Shown here: positions 31,094 through 39,484 of the stretch, piece by piece
How positions within the stretch are numbered: position 1 is the first letter of the stretch
Layout: each line of letters opens with the position of its first letter
IMG/VR virus record: IMGVR_UViG_3300037140_000126
Coordinates: 60,955 to 124,954 of that record
Source: a virus
DNA length: 64,000 bases
Reading direction: 5' to 3' (one strand)
Notes under the pieces: generated by a model
Told to the model about the DNA's origin: nothing
Databases searched by the model: none
The model's input: the letters and a program-made list of their open reading frames with translations, nothing else
Made by a program: the position numbers and the translations under genes

Positions 31094-32106
31094 GCCAACA
31101 CCTCCTGAAATGCTTGCTGCCACAAAGTCATTAACTTGCGCTGCTCGAAATGCTCTTCCGTTACAGAGCGCATGACACCAGCTAGTTCATCACGCAAGTC
31201 TTTGTCCAGCACGAGTGCCTTAATCTTTTCTTTCCAGTGCTGTGACGTTCTACACATGAGCCATTCAAGCCGCTTGTCAAGATCGCAAAATCGTCTGTAG
31301 GGACCAACATCGCTGGCGACACAAGGAATACCTATCGCAGCAGATTCAACCATTTTTATGGAACTTTTCGAGCGGTTGAAGCGTACATCGGCAAGCGGGG
31401 CCATCGCAATGTCCCAGCCCCAACTCGGATAGCGGCTGAAGTATTCCCCTATCGGACAGAATTCACGTGTTCTGACTCGCGGATGCCCAATTAGCTTCTT
31501 AGGCGGTGCGGAACCGATAAGCTCCAAATGCAGCATAGGCAACTCTTCGATCAGGCTTGGCAGGACTTGCCACGCCAAACCAACATCGCCTTCGTGCGTA
31601 TTCGATCCTCCCCAGCCAAGAGTTACACGACCCTCAGGCTTCGGCAGTGGTGCTCTATGCAGATAGTCGAAGTCAATTCCATTCGGAATGACCATAATCG
31701 TCTTCGAACGCGACTTCGGAACCGCTAAATGCACAGCTGTACGAAGTGGCTCAGTAGATACAGTTACGAGATCACACACTTCAATGCACATGCCAAAACC
31801 GCTCTTTACAGGTTCAAAGACAGCCTTCGCTGGTGAACTTCCCGGTATAGACCACAAATCGTCATCGAGGTCATAAATTACTTTCAGGCCCATATCTTTC
31901 ATCTGTTTTAGAGCCTGCATGTTTCCCGCACTGCACTGCCGCTGCACGACGACTATATCCGCATCGCCCAGTTCCGAGACAGGCGTGCGCACGGGATGAA
32001 AGATAAATCTAGAGTTTGGGTAATGCAGTGACGGCATGAAAAGCCGATACAACGCACAACCGTCAAGCCACGCAGGGACGAAGGCTACGGTAGGAGTTTT
32101 CTGCAT
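31090..32106 (-). CDS. GT4-like glycosyltransferase
   Basis: 338 residues, GT-B type. VIYDLDDDLW near residue 78, VIPNGIDFDYL near 150, LGWGGSNTHEGD and VESAAIGIPCVASDVGPY near 270 are the typical central and donor-site motifs (E-x7-E is reduced). It likely transfers a nucleotide-activated sugar to a glycan. It is followed by zinc-protein genes and preceded by a nuclease gene. Confidence 0.7.
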   Translation of the reverse strand: MQKTPTVAFVPAWLDGCALYRLFMPSLHYPNSRFIFHPVRTPVSELGDADIVVVQRQCSAGNMQALKQMKDMGLKVIYDLDDDLWSIPGSSPAKAVFEPVKSGFGMCIEVCDLVTVSTEPLRTAVHLAVPKSRSKTIMVIPNGIDFDYLHRAPLPKPEGRVTLGWGGSNTHEGDVGLAWQVLPSLIEELPMLHLELIGSAPPKKLIGHPRVRTREFCPIGEYFSRYPSWGWDIAMAPLADVRFNRSKSSIKMVESAAIGIPCVASDVGPYRRFCDLDKRLEWLMCRTSQHWKEKIKALVLDKDLRDELAGVMRSVTEEHFEQRKLMTLWQQAFQEVLA

Positions 32107-32549
32107 GCAGCCACACTCCTTTCAAGAAAATCTCGAAACAGATACAACGTCAGCCCCTGCTCATCCCACCCCATCACATAAATTGGCCCACGGTTTTCTT
32201 TCAGCACCAATAAAGGGTGCAAGCCAAGTTCTGGCTTTGCCGCAACGGCATCATCAGCCTGTTTAATCCACTGCCATTCTTTCCATGATTTCTTACGGTA
32301 TTTTACGGGAAAAAGGAAGTTCTGCCAGTCTATCTTCCGATAATACTTACACTCTATTGCCCATGGAAAGAGTTCGGCTAGTCGGTCGGACAGGTATAAA
32401 TCGCCACAGGACATTGCATGCCCGCCAGAAAGTGTAGACCGCCAGCACTCCCTTTGCTTAATTCCATGCTCCCTGAAAGCATGCACGATCATCTTCGCAA
32501 TTTGCCGCTCAAAAGCCGCACCTTTGTTGTGCCCCATTCCCGGTTTCAT
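32085..32549 (-). CDS. Resolvase-like PD-(D/E)XK nuclease
   Basis: 154 residues from the ATG at 32549. KGAAFERQIAKMI, then GDLYLSDRL and WAIECKYYRKID give the E...D...E-x-K core of archaeal-type Holliday junction resolvase-like nucleases. It may resolve branched DNA before packaging. The gene follows a TGTATCAT site. Confidence 0.65.
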   Translation of the reverse strand: MKPGMGHNKGAAFERQIAKMIVHAFREHGIKQRECWRSTLSGGHAMSCGDLYLSDRLAELFPWAIECKYYRKIDWQNFLFPVKYRKKSWKEWQWIKQADDAVAAKPELGLHPLLVLKENRGPIYVMGWDEQGLTLYLFRDFLERSVAACRKLLP

Positions 32550-32571
32550 ATAAGCCACACTCCTCAACAAG

Positions 32572-32585
32572 TATGATACAGAAAC
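32572..32585 (-). promoter_or_regulatory. Extended -10-like site
   Basis: Minus strand CTGTATCATACTTG contains TG-TATCAT, about 25-30 bases before the resolvase-like start. No clear -35. Confidence 0.35.
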
Positions 32586-32588
32586 ACT

Positions 32589-32981
32589 TCAGCGTAACTC
32601 ATTCAAGTTGTCTTCACGGGCAAGAAAGCGCTTGCCATTCTTCGCGTCTACTACTTCATACAGACTACCGCCGTCCTTCGCAGCAGATGCGCGAATGATC
32701 GTCACTTTTCTGCCAGTCGGCTTGTGCCGAACAATACTTCCCCGTGTAAATGCGGATGCACCCTCCTTGCGTCCAGCAGTCTCCACTTTACGGTTGACGT
32801 TGTGCAGATTCTCCAGCGCAGCCTTTGCTTCTTCTTCCTGACGCACACCAGAAACAACATCGGGATGACCAGCAGAAGCCCGTAACAATGCAACCTGTGT
32901 GGGATTCTGCGCTAGATCGGCAAGCGACGTAAAAGAGGACTTCTGATACCTAGTCACGGACGGCTTACTGTTATCTGCCAT
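32589..32981 (-). CDS. Small protein with KOW-like C-terminus
   Basis: 130 residues. The first half is helical and polar; RGSIVRHKPTGRKVTIIRAS, then a short hairpin and KNGKRFLAREDNL, look like a small barrel. No function assigned. Confidence 0.55.
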   Translation of the reverse strand: MADNSKPSVTRYQKSSFTSLADLAQNPTQVALLRASAGHPDVVSGVRQEEEAKAALENLHNVNRKVETAGRKEGASAFTRGSIVRHKPTGRKVTIIRASAAKDGGSLYEVVDAKNGKRFLAREDNLNELR

Positions 32982-32993
32982 TGCTCTTCTCCT

Positions 32994-33950
32994 TTATGCG
33001 TTCAACCAAGTAGGATTGTCCCTGTACCAAAAAGCAGCTTTCTCTATCATCTGCTCTAATTCTAGTTTTGGTGCCCAGCCTAACGCTTTCAGTTTATCAC
33101 AACAAAGTGCATATCTACGGTCATGCCCGGGACGGATGTTATGATCGTCTATAAATTCAATCTGATCCTCGGGTTTATGCAGCACCCGGAGAATCCACTT
33201 CGCCAAGTCTAGATTTTTCAATTCCCTGTTCCCAGCAATATGATACACCGATCCAGGCGCTACATCGGCAGTCAGCAAAAGTATAAGTGCATCCACATGA
33301 TCCACCACCCAAAGCCACTGCCGCACGTGACCACCGTCACCGTACACGGGCAGCAGCTCGCCTGCTAAGGCTTTGCGAACAAACGTGGGAAACACTTTTT
33401 GTGGATGCTGAAACGGCCCGACATTATTTTCAGTGCGTGTCACAACCGTGTGAAGACCAAACGTATGTGCGTAGCTGATCGCAAGACAATCGGCCCCAGC
33501 TTTCGATGCCGCATAGGGGTTCGTCGGATTCAGAGGAGAATTCTCCGCGTACGCCCCCTCCAAAATACTCCCGTACACCTCATCAGTTGACACCTGAATG
33601 AACCGCTTGACTTTATTCCTGCGAGCATCCTCAAGCAACCGCAAAGTCCCGAGCACATTAGATTCAACAAAAGGGGTAGGGTCTACAATCGAATGGTCTA
33701 CATAGGTCCGTGCGGCAAAATGCACAACAGCGTCGCAGCCCTCCGTCAAACCGGAAAAGTCATCCATCAAATCACCGAATACAATACGCAATCGGTTATC
33801 ATCGAGAACAGATTCAAGGCGGCCACAGTTTCTTTGGTCTGTGTTTCTTGCAAACCCCACTATCGACAATTTAGACGATTCCGTTTCCAGAATACGCCTA
33901 ATAAACGCACTACCGATAAATCCCAACGCACCAGAAACGCAGATTTTCAT
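32994..33950 (-). CDS. rfbB: dTDP-glucose 4,6-dehydratase-like enzyme
   Basis: 318 residues, extended short-chain dehydrogenase. GALGFIGSAF (NAD-binding glycine motif) is at residue 8, STDEVYGS near 122, and the catalytic YAASKAG near 148. The order fits RmlB/RfbB, which converts dTDP-glucose to dTDP-4-keto-6-deoxyglucose. The thymidylyltransferase gene directly upstream overlaps by four bases, so the pair supplies one pathway. Confidence 0.75.
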   Translation of the reverse strand: MKICVSGALGFIGSAFIRRILETESSKLSIVGFARNTDQRNCGRLESVLDDNRLRIVFGDLMDDFSGLTEGCDAVVHFAARTYVDHSIVDPTPFVESNVLGTLRLLEDARRNKVKRFIQVSTDEVYGSILEGAYAENSPLNPTNPYAASKAGADCLAISYAHTFGLHTVVTRTENNVGPFQHPQKVFPTFVRKALAGELLPVYGDGGHVRQWLWVVDHVDALILLLTADVAPGSVYHIAGNRELKNLDLAKWILRVLHKPEDQIEFIDDHNIRPGHDRRYALCCDKLKALGWAPKLELEQMIEKAAFWYRDNPTWLNA

Positions 33951-34711
33951 TTCGCAGCCTCCGCACCTTTAGCCGTCATCCTCAACCATCGTGAAACTTT
34001 TTCCAACGATTCAAACGAGGCACCTGCATCACCCCACCAGCCTTGCAATAGCGAAAAGCCTAACACCCCCTCTCGCGCATAGTTATTGTTCAGGTCGGTG
34101 ATTTCAAGTTCCCCACGCGCTGAAGGCGTCAACTCTCGAATACGCGTGAACACAGTCTTATCGTAGAAGTAGACACCGATTACTGCAAGTGGTTCATACC
34201 CTGTATCGCGGGCGGGCTTTTCGGCAATCTCTACAATGCGGGCTCTTGTATGCTCGGGATTGCTCCACACGAACTTAGGACATCCATAATTTTCCGGGTC
34301 GGTAACTGCTTTGAGCAGCACACGTGCACCTTTGCCCTGCTGTTCGAACCGTTTTCGGTATGGTGTGAGTTGATCCTCAAGAACATTGTCACCAAGCACT
34401 ACACATATATCCTGCCCGGCAGCGAACGGTTCGGCAAGGTGCAAGGCGTCGGCTATTCCACCTTCTGTTTCTTGAAACGCATAAAGCAGACGCAACCCTA
34501 GTCTGTGTCCATCACCAAGCAGCTTGAGAATGTCAGATGTGGATTTGCCACCCACAACTACGAGCACATCTTCAATGCCAGCAGCTTGCATCGACCGCAA
34601 CGGCCAAAAAATCATGGGCTGCCCCGCCACTGGGAGTAAGTGTTTATTTACAACCTCGGTGCAGGGATACAACCTCGTACCTAGACCACCAGCTAGAATC
34701 ACACCACGCAT
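33947..34711 (-). CDS. rfbA: Glucose-1-phosphate thymidylyltransferase
   Basis: 254 residues. GVILAGGLGTRLYPCTEVVNK holds the nucleotide-binding signature (broken here from its following LLPVAGQPMI). GDNVLEDQL and the late metal-binding EITDLNN also match RmlA. It makes dTDP-glucose from glucose-1-phosphate and dTTP. Shorter than the host-type 290-residue enzymes, so it may be the short RmlA form. Confidence 0.75.
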   Translation of the reverse strand: MRGVILAGGLGTRLYPCTEVVNKHLLPVAGQPMIFWPLRSMQAAGIEDVLVVVGGKSTSDILKLLGDGHRLGLRLLYAFQETEGGIADALHLAEPFAAGQDICVVLGDNVLEDQLTPYRKRFEQQGKGARVLLKAVTDPENYGCPKFVWSNPEHTRARIVEIAEKPARDTGYEPLAVIGVYFYDKTVFTRIRELTPSARGELEITDLNNNYAREGVLGFSLLQGWWGDAGASFESLEKVSRWLRMTAKGAEAAK

Positions 34712-34714
34712 CTC

Positions 34715-35410
34715 TCACCTGTCCATATCAAGATCAGACGGACGCAAAGCAGACACAGCACCCAAATTAAAATTCCAACTTCTTCCACCCTTGTGGCCAA
34801 CAGCAGCCTTAAAGCTCGCAATCGTTGCATAGCCCAATTTGTTTAGTTCCCACGAAGCATTCCTATCGGAGCAAATATGTGCCGCTCCGTGTGTCACCTC
34901 ATCCAAATAAAAACCGGGCATTCCTCTTGCGGCTGAAATATCAAAAAGTGCTGAAACACTTACAAGCCAACAATGTCCGGTCACGTATGCGGGATGGAGG
35001 TATTCGGCATAGCGTCTAGGTTCTTCTGCTGATTGAATTGAACCAACCAAACCTATCTTTCGTTGCGGATTCTGCTGTTGGCATTCATCCCAGACAGCAA
35101 ACAGTTCATCAAGCCAACCAGAATCAAGAACACAATCGGAATTCAGCAACACACTACGCTCTGTCCTCAACAGACGCAATCCTAAGTTCGAGGCTCTGGT
35201 AAACCATCGCTGTTTGGAAGTGCGAATCATAAGCGCAGAGGGATGATCCAGACAGAACTGGTAGAGGTAATCGCTTGTTTCACGGTCGGAGCAGTCGTCC
35301 ACAAGTATAAGACGGTAATCGGTTGTATGGGCCGTCAGCGTTGCGAGACACTCCTGCACGTCAGGCAAAGCGTTGTGAACGGGAATCACAATATCTGTTT
35401 GTGGATGCAT
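34715..35410 (-). CDS. GT2-family glycosyltransferase
   Basis: 231 residues from the ATG at 35410. TDIVIPVHNALPDVQECLAT, LILVDDCSD and VLLNSDCVL (D-x-D-like) are GT-A family 2 motifs. Longer in-frame starts lack a binding site. It abuts the rfbA gene and probably uses a deoxysugar donor. Confidence 0.7.
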   Translation of the reverse strand: MHPQTDIVIPVHNALPDVQECLATLTAHTTDYRLILVDDCSDRETSDYLYQFCLDHPSALMIRTSKQRWFTRASNLGLRLLRTERSVLLNSDCVLDSGWLDELFAVWDECQQQNPQRKIGLVGSIQSAEEPRRYAEYLHPAYVTGHCWLVSVSALFDISAARGMPGFYLDEVTHGAAHICSDRNASWELNKLGYATIASFKAAVGHKGGRSWNFNLGAVSALRPSDLDMDR

Positions 35411-35470
35411 GTTAAACCTAGCAGAGTGGGGCGGCTGTGCTACTACCACCCCACACCGCAATAAGGTATT

Positions 35471-35647
35471 TTACCATTTGGGTTTGTTCGGGTCCGTGGC
35501 CGGAACAGGCTGTGGCTTAGGTGCTTTTTCCGGTTCGCCCAGGTCGTCTGTTTCTTCTTTCGGTTCTTCTTGCTCCTCTTGCGGTGGCTGTTTCGGTGGC
35601 GGCTTTGGTTTTTGCTCTTTAGGATTCTTGGGTTTTTTATCTGGCAT
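35471..35647 (-). CDS. Pro/Lys/Glu-rich disordered protein
   Basis: 58 residues from the ATG at 35647 (AAGGAG eight bases upstream). It consists almost entirely of Pro, Lys, Gln and Glu and is predicted disordered. It ends PVPATDPNKPKW. Unknown role. Confidence 0.5.
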   Translation of the reverse strand: MPDKKPKNPKEQKPKPPPKQPPQEEQEEPKEETDDLGEPEKAPKPQPVPATDPNKPKW

Positions 35648-35727
35648 TTTCATGTCTCCTTTTGTCCATGACTTTAATGCAATGTGGGCCACCGGCGATT
35701 CAATCCGACGGCAGCCCAACATTCCAT

Positions 35728-36105
35728 CTACGCAGGTACGCCAAACAGCACGCCCTGAGTGTTCGCCAAACCAGCCACAATCGTGACCGTATCGCTTGCG
35801 TCGGGAATAGGAGCACCGGCGGGGTTTGTGCCCGGGGTTCCATCCGCGTTCGCAATGTGCGATGTGATCGTGATTGGTCCACGATTCGTTACAGGGTTCG
35901 CAGTCGTGCCCTTACCGCTTGCACATGACGTTGTTCCGTCAGGAGCAGGAAGAGGCGAAGCATCGGGCGTCAACACGATGTTCGGGTCGGACGATGTAAC
36001 TGCATCCGTCTGGCCAGCAGCGAGTGTGGCACCATCGAGGCCGTGGTCGTCAACAGCTGAAATATAATAAGCGAACGATTTGTTGTCTGGCAGTTGTAGT
36101 GGCAT
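35728..36105 (-). CDS. Beta-rich Thr/Asp/Gly protein
   Basis: 125 residues with alternating hydrophobic/Thr residues, like an immunoglobulin-type or decoration domain (ITITSHIANADGTPG, DTVTIVAGLANT). AAAGGAG precedes the ATG. A virion surface protein is plausible; no family recognised. Confidence 0.5.
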   Translation of the reverse strand: MPLQLPDNKSFAYYISAVDDHGLDGATLAAGQTDAVTSSDPNIVLTPDASPLPAPDGTTSCASGKGTTANPVTNRGPITITSHIANADGTPGTNPAGAPIPDASDTVTIVAGLANTQGVLFGVPA

Positions 36106-36132
36106 TCTATTTTTCTCCTTTAGATTTTACTT

Positions 36133-36351
36133 CTACTTCTGTGGTTCGAGGTAAATCTTCTGCGTGCTCGCCAATCCAGGCCCAGGCGGAGCAACCTGTG
36201 CGAGAATCTTGTTCAGAATCTCGGATTGTGCGGCCTGGTTCTGAAGAATTTGATCCTGGTTTTTAAGCACCAAACCGACCGAGCGGGCAAGCGCCTTCAC
36301 AACCTGTTCAATTTCTTCAATTTCTCTTGCAAGGTTTTCCTCAGTACCCAT
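36133..36351 (-). CDS. Small coiled-coil protein
   Basis: 72 residues from the ATG at 36351, preceded by a GGGGG-containing site. It has a long acidic helix with heptads (EEIEQVVKALARSVGLVLKN) and a Pro/Gly-rich end. Two in-frame ATGs upstream (36375 and 36414) could also be used. Confidence 0.5.
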   Translation of the reverse strand: MGTEENLAREIEEIEQVVKALARSVGLVLKNQDQILQNQAAQSEILNKILAQVAPPGPGLASTQKIYLEPQK

Positions 36352-36443
36352 AATCTGCCCCCTTTCTCCTTGCATGTTAAGAATACGGAATCCGGAAACC
36401 AAATGCTGTTTCATTCTATACAGGTATGATCCTTGTTTAGTCA

Positions 36444-36635
36444 CTACTTTGGTCCTTGAAAGCCGTCCATCATGCCAGCTGGTATGCCCTGCCGGTATGG
36501 AAATCGTTTGTTCAAAGCCTCTGCACGCTTCTGGCACTTACCACAGGGCTTGATACCTACAGCGTTCGTTGCCCGCTTGATCGTATCACCAAGGCCCTTA
36601 TCTTGCTCCGCGTCGATCATTTGTCGTAGATTCAT
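36444..36635 (-). CDS. Small CxxC protein with MNL start
   Basis: 63 residues. MNLRQMIDAEQDKGLGDTIK then GIKPCGKCQKRAEALNKRFP resembles a short module seen in many phage proteins, with an amphipathic helix and a CxxC. The start is weakly like the leader at 37-46 kb. Function unknown. Confidence 0.6.
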   Translation of the reverse strand: MNLRQMIDAEQDKGLGDTIKRATNAVGIKPCGKCQKRAEALNKRFPYRQGIPAGMMDGFQGPK

Positions 36636-36644
36636 ACAGCCCCC

Positions 36645-36941
36645 TCAAATCGCATAGACGCCAGCAGCAACCGCAACGCCTAACACTAGAAAACAGAAGT
36701 CTTCCAAATCCGAGCCACGAGTCAGTGCATTTTCCATCAAAGGGTCCCAAAAAAATTCATGCACGGCTGCGTACAGTATGCACAATCCACCAACGATTTC
36801 AATTCCCGGCCAGCCCCAGAATCGTGCAGCCGTAAAAGTCAGCCCATAAGTAACAGCCACATGGGCAATTTGCGAGACCAAATTGAAAAAGCTTGGATCA
36901 ATAGCGTTCTCACCACTCTTTGCGGCATACGTCTCTTGCAT
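36645..36941 (-). CDS. Membrane protein with about three spans
   Basis: 98 residues from the ATG at 36941 (GGGAG five bases upstream). Hydrophobic segments are VAVTYGLTFTAARFW, IEIVGGLCILYAAVHEFFW and FCFLVLGVAVAAGVYAI. Possible holin-like or accessory membrane protein; no family recognised. A TCCTGTATCATG site lies upstream. Confidence 0.55.
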   Translation of the reverse strand: MQETYAAKSGENAIDPSFFNLVSQIAHVAVTYGLTFTAARFWGWPGIEIVGGLCILYAAVHEFFWDPLMENALTRGSDLEDFCFLVLGVAVAAGVYAI

Positions 36942-36979
36942 ATAATCTCCCGTTCTCATCTCCTACTATCCACTATCTG

Positions 36980-36991
36980 CATGATACAGGA
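36980..36991 (-). promoter_or_regulatory. TCCTGTATCATG site (copy 2 of 3)
   Basis: Exact 12-base repeat with TG-TATCAT, about 40 bases before the membrane-protein start. TTAGCA lies 16 bases upstream as a possible -35. Confidence 0.4.
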
Positions 36992-37004
36992 AACGGCATA
37001 CATG

Positions 37005-37073
37005 CTAATCATCCCAACCGTCAGAAGTGCCATAGGACTCAATCAAATCTTGCATAGCGGCTTGCAGGTTCAT
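37005..37073 (-). CDS. 22-residue MNLQ peptide
   Basis: The ATG overlaps the upstream stop (ATGA). The peptide begins MNLQAAMQDLIESYG and ends with an acidic tail. Its first four residues match the shared leader. It could be a minimal member of the tagged series or a remnant of one. Confidence 0.4.
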   Translation of the reverse strand: MNLQAAMQDLIESYGTSDGWDD

Positions 37074-37573
37074 AGTTTGAATTCCTTATTGCCATGCACT
37101 AAATAAGGAACGTCATCGGATTTGAACTGATGAACTGTTTGAATCCTATCAGGTGGAATGCCGCCCTGATACTTCAACCACTGTCCTTTGCTGCTCGCTT
37201 GTCCTAGAGGGTCGCTCTCTTTATCTTGTTTCCAGTCTTCGTCACCCCTTGAAAGTTTCAGAATAGAAACCTTCCCGCTTCCAGTTGCTTGGTTGAACGC
37301 CCAATCCATCTTTGCAGCCCATCGAAGTGCATCATGTGCATTGCTAAATGTATTTATCTCTCCTTTACCATACCTTGATTTATCACCTTGCTTAACCCAG
37401 TTAGAAGTCTGCATTGGCTTCAGTCCCTCTTTCTGGATTTTTGGGACAAGGTTAGTATGCGTAACGTGATATACACTTCCGCCAGAACTTTTTCTGCCAC
37501 ACGTTCCGGCAGCGGGATTACATCCAGACCCAGCACCACCAGCGTGAATCGAAATTGTAGTCTGAAGGTTCAC
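37070..37573 (-). CDS. Tagged ADP-ribosyltransferase-like protein
   Basis: 167 residues. Leader MNLQTTISIHA (1-11), linker GGAGSGCNPAAGTCGRK (12-28), then an enzyme-like domain starting VYHVTHTNLVPKIQKEGLKP. That H-x-T...I...G-L pattern is like the NAD-binding start of ART/RNA 2'-phosphotransferase-type folds. Phage ARTs such as T4 Alt are carried in the capsid and modify host proteins on entry. It overlaps both neighbours by four bases. Confidence 0.6.
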   Translation of the reverse strand: MNLQTTISIHAGGAGSGCNPAAGTCGRKSSGGSVYHVTHTNLVPKIQKEGLKPMQTSNWVKQGDKSRYGKGEINTFSNAHDALRWAAKMDWAFNQATGSGKVSILKLSRGDEDWKQDKESDPLGQASSKGQWLKYQGGIPPDRIQTVHQFKSDDVPYLVHGNKEFKL

Positions 37574-38172
37574 TTGTCCAGCACCTTTTCCAAGAATACA
37601 CGCTTGTTCTCGGACAGTCTATTTTTCTGGCCCATTACGTAAAACCCAAATGCGTCTGAGAAATCCTCATCAGAATTTTTCTCACTGTAGCGCCGAGCAA
37701 AACGAGCACCTTCCCGATGCGTTTCACTAGAAGTCTGCTTCGGCCAGCCAGAACGCTTTTCCTGATACGGTGGCGCTTGCCCTTCTGCGTGTCCTTCTTG
37801 CCAGCCACTCAGATGTTTCCATTCGTCTTGCTGCTTCACGGATAAACTCAGGAAAACTCCGTGCCCAAATTCGTGTGCGAGTGTCAAGTCTACGTGTGGC
37901 AGCTTTCTTCCCGGGCCATGGCCAAACTTTATGCGGCTGCGAAAATCACGCGGATTCAGATATACAACACCGCTTTCCTCATAGCGTCCGTGCTTCGCTC
38001 CCATCGTTCGGTCGGCCACAATCGTTTGCACGTGTTCCAGATAACGCGATGGAATCTCCGACAGCACTTGCCTGATCTGTTCTTGCTCCGCATTCGTAAA
38101 GCCTTCCAGCTTCACAGCAGCACGAGCGACGGGGTGCGACGCATACACCGAAATGGTAGTCTCAAGATTCAT
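37570..38172 (-). CDS. Leader-bearing zincin metallopeptidase-like protein
   Basis: 200 residues. Leader MNLETTISVYA without either linker. LAHEFGHGVF (99-108) holds the HExxH zinc motif. Upstream, SGVVYLNPRDF resembles the strand before the active site of small phage zincins. It is probably a metallopeptidase acting on host or virion proteins. It overlaps the next gene by ATGA. Confidence 0.65.
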   Translation of the reverse strand: MNLETTISVYASHPVARAAVKLEGFTNAEQEQIRQVLSEIPSRYLEHVQTIVADRTMGAKHGRYEESGVVYLNPRDFRSRIKFGHGPGRKLPHVDLTLAHEFGHGVFLSLSVKQQDEWKHLSGWQEGHAEGQAPPYQEKRSGWPKQTSSETHREGARFARRYSEKNSDEDFSDAFGFYVMGQKNRLSENKRVFLEKVLDK

Positions 38173-38315
38173 TTCTTGACCGGAACTCCGAACGTCACGT
38201 CCCCATTGGGCTTGATTATTTTGACCATCTCCGCTTGCGCTTTCTCGACGGGCGTGAAGTCTTTCTTCAAATAGACAACAATCGTTCCGTCTTTTTGCTT
38301 AATGATGCTGGGCAT
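38169..38315 (-). CDS. 48-residue basic protein
   Basis: MPSIIKQKDGTIVVYLKKDF, then a helix and a short beta end (GDVTFGVPVKK). It overlaps the gene before by 17 bases and the gene after by ATGA, so it is part of the coupled run. Small size and charge suggest an accessory or inhibitor protein for the adjacent peptidase, which is only inference. Confidence 0.6.
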   Translation of the reverse strand: MPSIIKQKDGTIVVYLKKDFTPVEKAQAEMVKIIKPNGDVTFGVPVKK

Positions 38316-38910
38316 AGTAGTCATTCACCCTCTTATACAAATCTTTCCACTGAGCGGTCCCGGGCAGCTTTCCCGTGTCGGACTGTAATCGCGCCATCTC
38401 GGCAAGCGTCTCATGCACACCCAATGCAATACCTGCTTCATGGCTATACACTTGACGCCAGCACTCTTCACTGTAGCCTGTTACCCCATCGTCCTTTGCC
38501 AAACCCATAAGGTTTTCCTGATTCATATTGTGGTCGTCCGCAAATGCCTTAAATTTTAGATGCTCTAATTCGTGGGCGACAACACCGCCGATTGGCATAT
38601 TCTGGGCATGTTCTAACCACACATCTGGGTGAAATTCAATAATTCCGGTGTTATTGTGGCTTACTGCAATTGGCTGCACTCCGAAATTGGAATCCACAGG
38701 GGCTTTATAGACAATTGTGGTCTTACTCTTGTCATAGCCCTGCTTTTCAATTTCCTTCAGGAATTCATCCACAGCAGCTTTTTCTTTTGTGGTACGAGTA
38801 GTGGTACTTGCAGGTCGGGCCTTCCTTCCACGGCCGCGCTCGTCCCATTCTTTCTTGACGCCCTCGGAAGTTCCGGTAGCGAAGATCGTAATTGTCGTTT
38901 CAAGGTTCAT
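38299..38910 (-). CDS. Tagged zincin peptidase-like protein
   Basis: 203 residues from the ATG at 38910 (AGAGG five bases upstream, ATGA overlap). Leader MNLETTITIFA, then class-B linker GTSEGVKKEWDERGRGRK (13-30), then a domain with VVAHELEHLKF (111-121), an HExxH zinc motif, and SHEAGIALGVHETLAE later. A second peptidase-like protein in the same series, with a sequence unlike the 37570-38172 product. Confidence 0.7.
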   Translation of the reverse strand: MNLETTITIFATGTSEGVKKEWDERGRGRKARPASTTTRTTKEKAAVDEFLKEIEKQGYDKSKTTIVYKAPVDSNFGVQPIAVSHNNTGIIEFHPDVWLEHAQNMPIGGVVAHELEHLKFKAFADDHNMNQENLMGLAKDDGVTGYSEECWRQVYSHEAGIALGVHETLAEMARLQSDTGKLPGTAQWKDLYKRVNDYYAQHH

Positions 38911-39326
38911 TCGAGCCTCTTGATATGTGCCATGGTCTTTTCCACATCGCGGTCCCAATGAACACCACGATCATCCACGTAGGCAATCGCCGGAGGCTTG
39001 TGGCTCGTCACACCATCTACTGGGATATTATTCTTAGCGAGAAATTTCACCACAACATCGTGATTATCCCGCGCCGTAAGGACGACCACGCGGTAGCCCT
39101 CGCTCTTCAGCCGCCGCACTAGCTCCGCTCCCTCAGGAATCATCTTTCTAGGCGTTGTCTCCCCGCCGCCTTTTTTGTGTTCTATAAGCGTGTTATCGAA
39201 ATCAACGCACACCAAACCACCCCGATATTTCGCGCCGCCTGCTCCCTTTGGACGACCACAGTTAGAACCCTCACACACTGAACCAGGCCCACCAGCATAA
39301 ATCGAGATTGTAACAGTGAGATTCAA
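38907..39326 (-). CDS. Tagged HAD-type phosphatase-like protein
   Basis: 139 residues. Leader MNLTVTISIYA, linker GGPGSVCEGSNCGRPK, then VCVDFDNTLIEH (39-50), the HAD nucleophile motif D-x-D-x-T. VVVLTARDNH supplies motif II and VDDRGVHW part of the acidic end. Like small polynucleotide or sugar phosphatases with a minimal cap. ATGA overlap downstream. Confidence 0.75.
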   Translation of the reverse strand: MNLTVTISIYAGGPGSVCEGSNCGRPKGAGGAKYRGGLVCVDFDNTLIEHKKGGGETTPRKMIPEGAELVRRLKSEGYRVVVLTARDNHDVVVKFLAKNNIPVDGVTSHKPPAIAYVDDRGVHWDRDVEKTMAHIKRLE

Positions 39327-39484
39327 TTGACCTTTTTCCGTTCCAGTTTCTTCTTCTCTTGCTCATACAGTTTCTCGAAATGCTGCACGTCTTTCTTTGT
39401 TGCAAACGGGTCTGGTGCATCATCTACCCACTTATGCCGCTTTTGCGCGTTGCTCGCCTTGGGCTGCTTTACCTCGATACTCAT
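39323..39484 (-). CDS. Small charged protein
   Basis: 53 residues from the ATG at 39484, the start best separated from the upstream gene. Lys/Glu-rich coiled coil (VQHFEKLYEQEKKKLERKK). It overlaps the end of the kinase gene by 53 bases. Possibly an antidote-sized partner of the zeta-like kinase, but there is no motif support. Confidence 0.5.
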   Translation of the reverse strand: MSIEVKQPKASNAQKRHKWVDDAPDPFATKKDVQHFEKLYEQEKKKLERKKVN

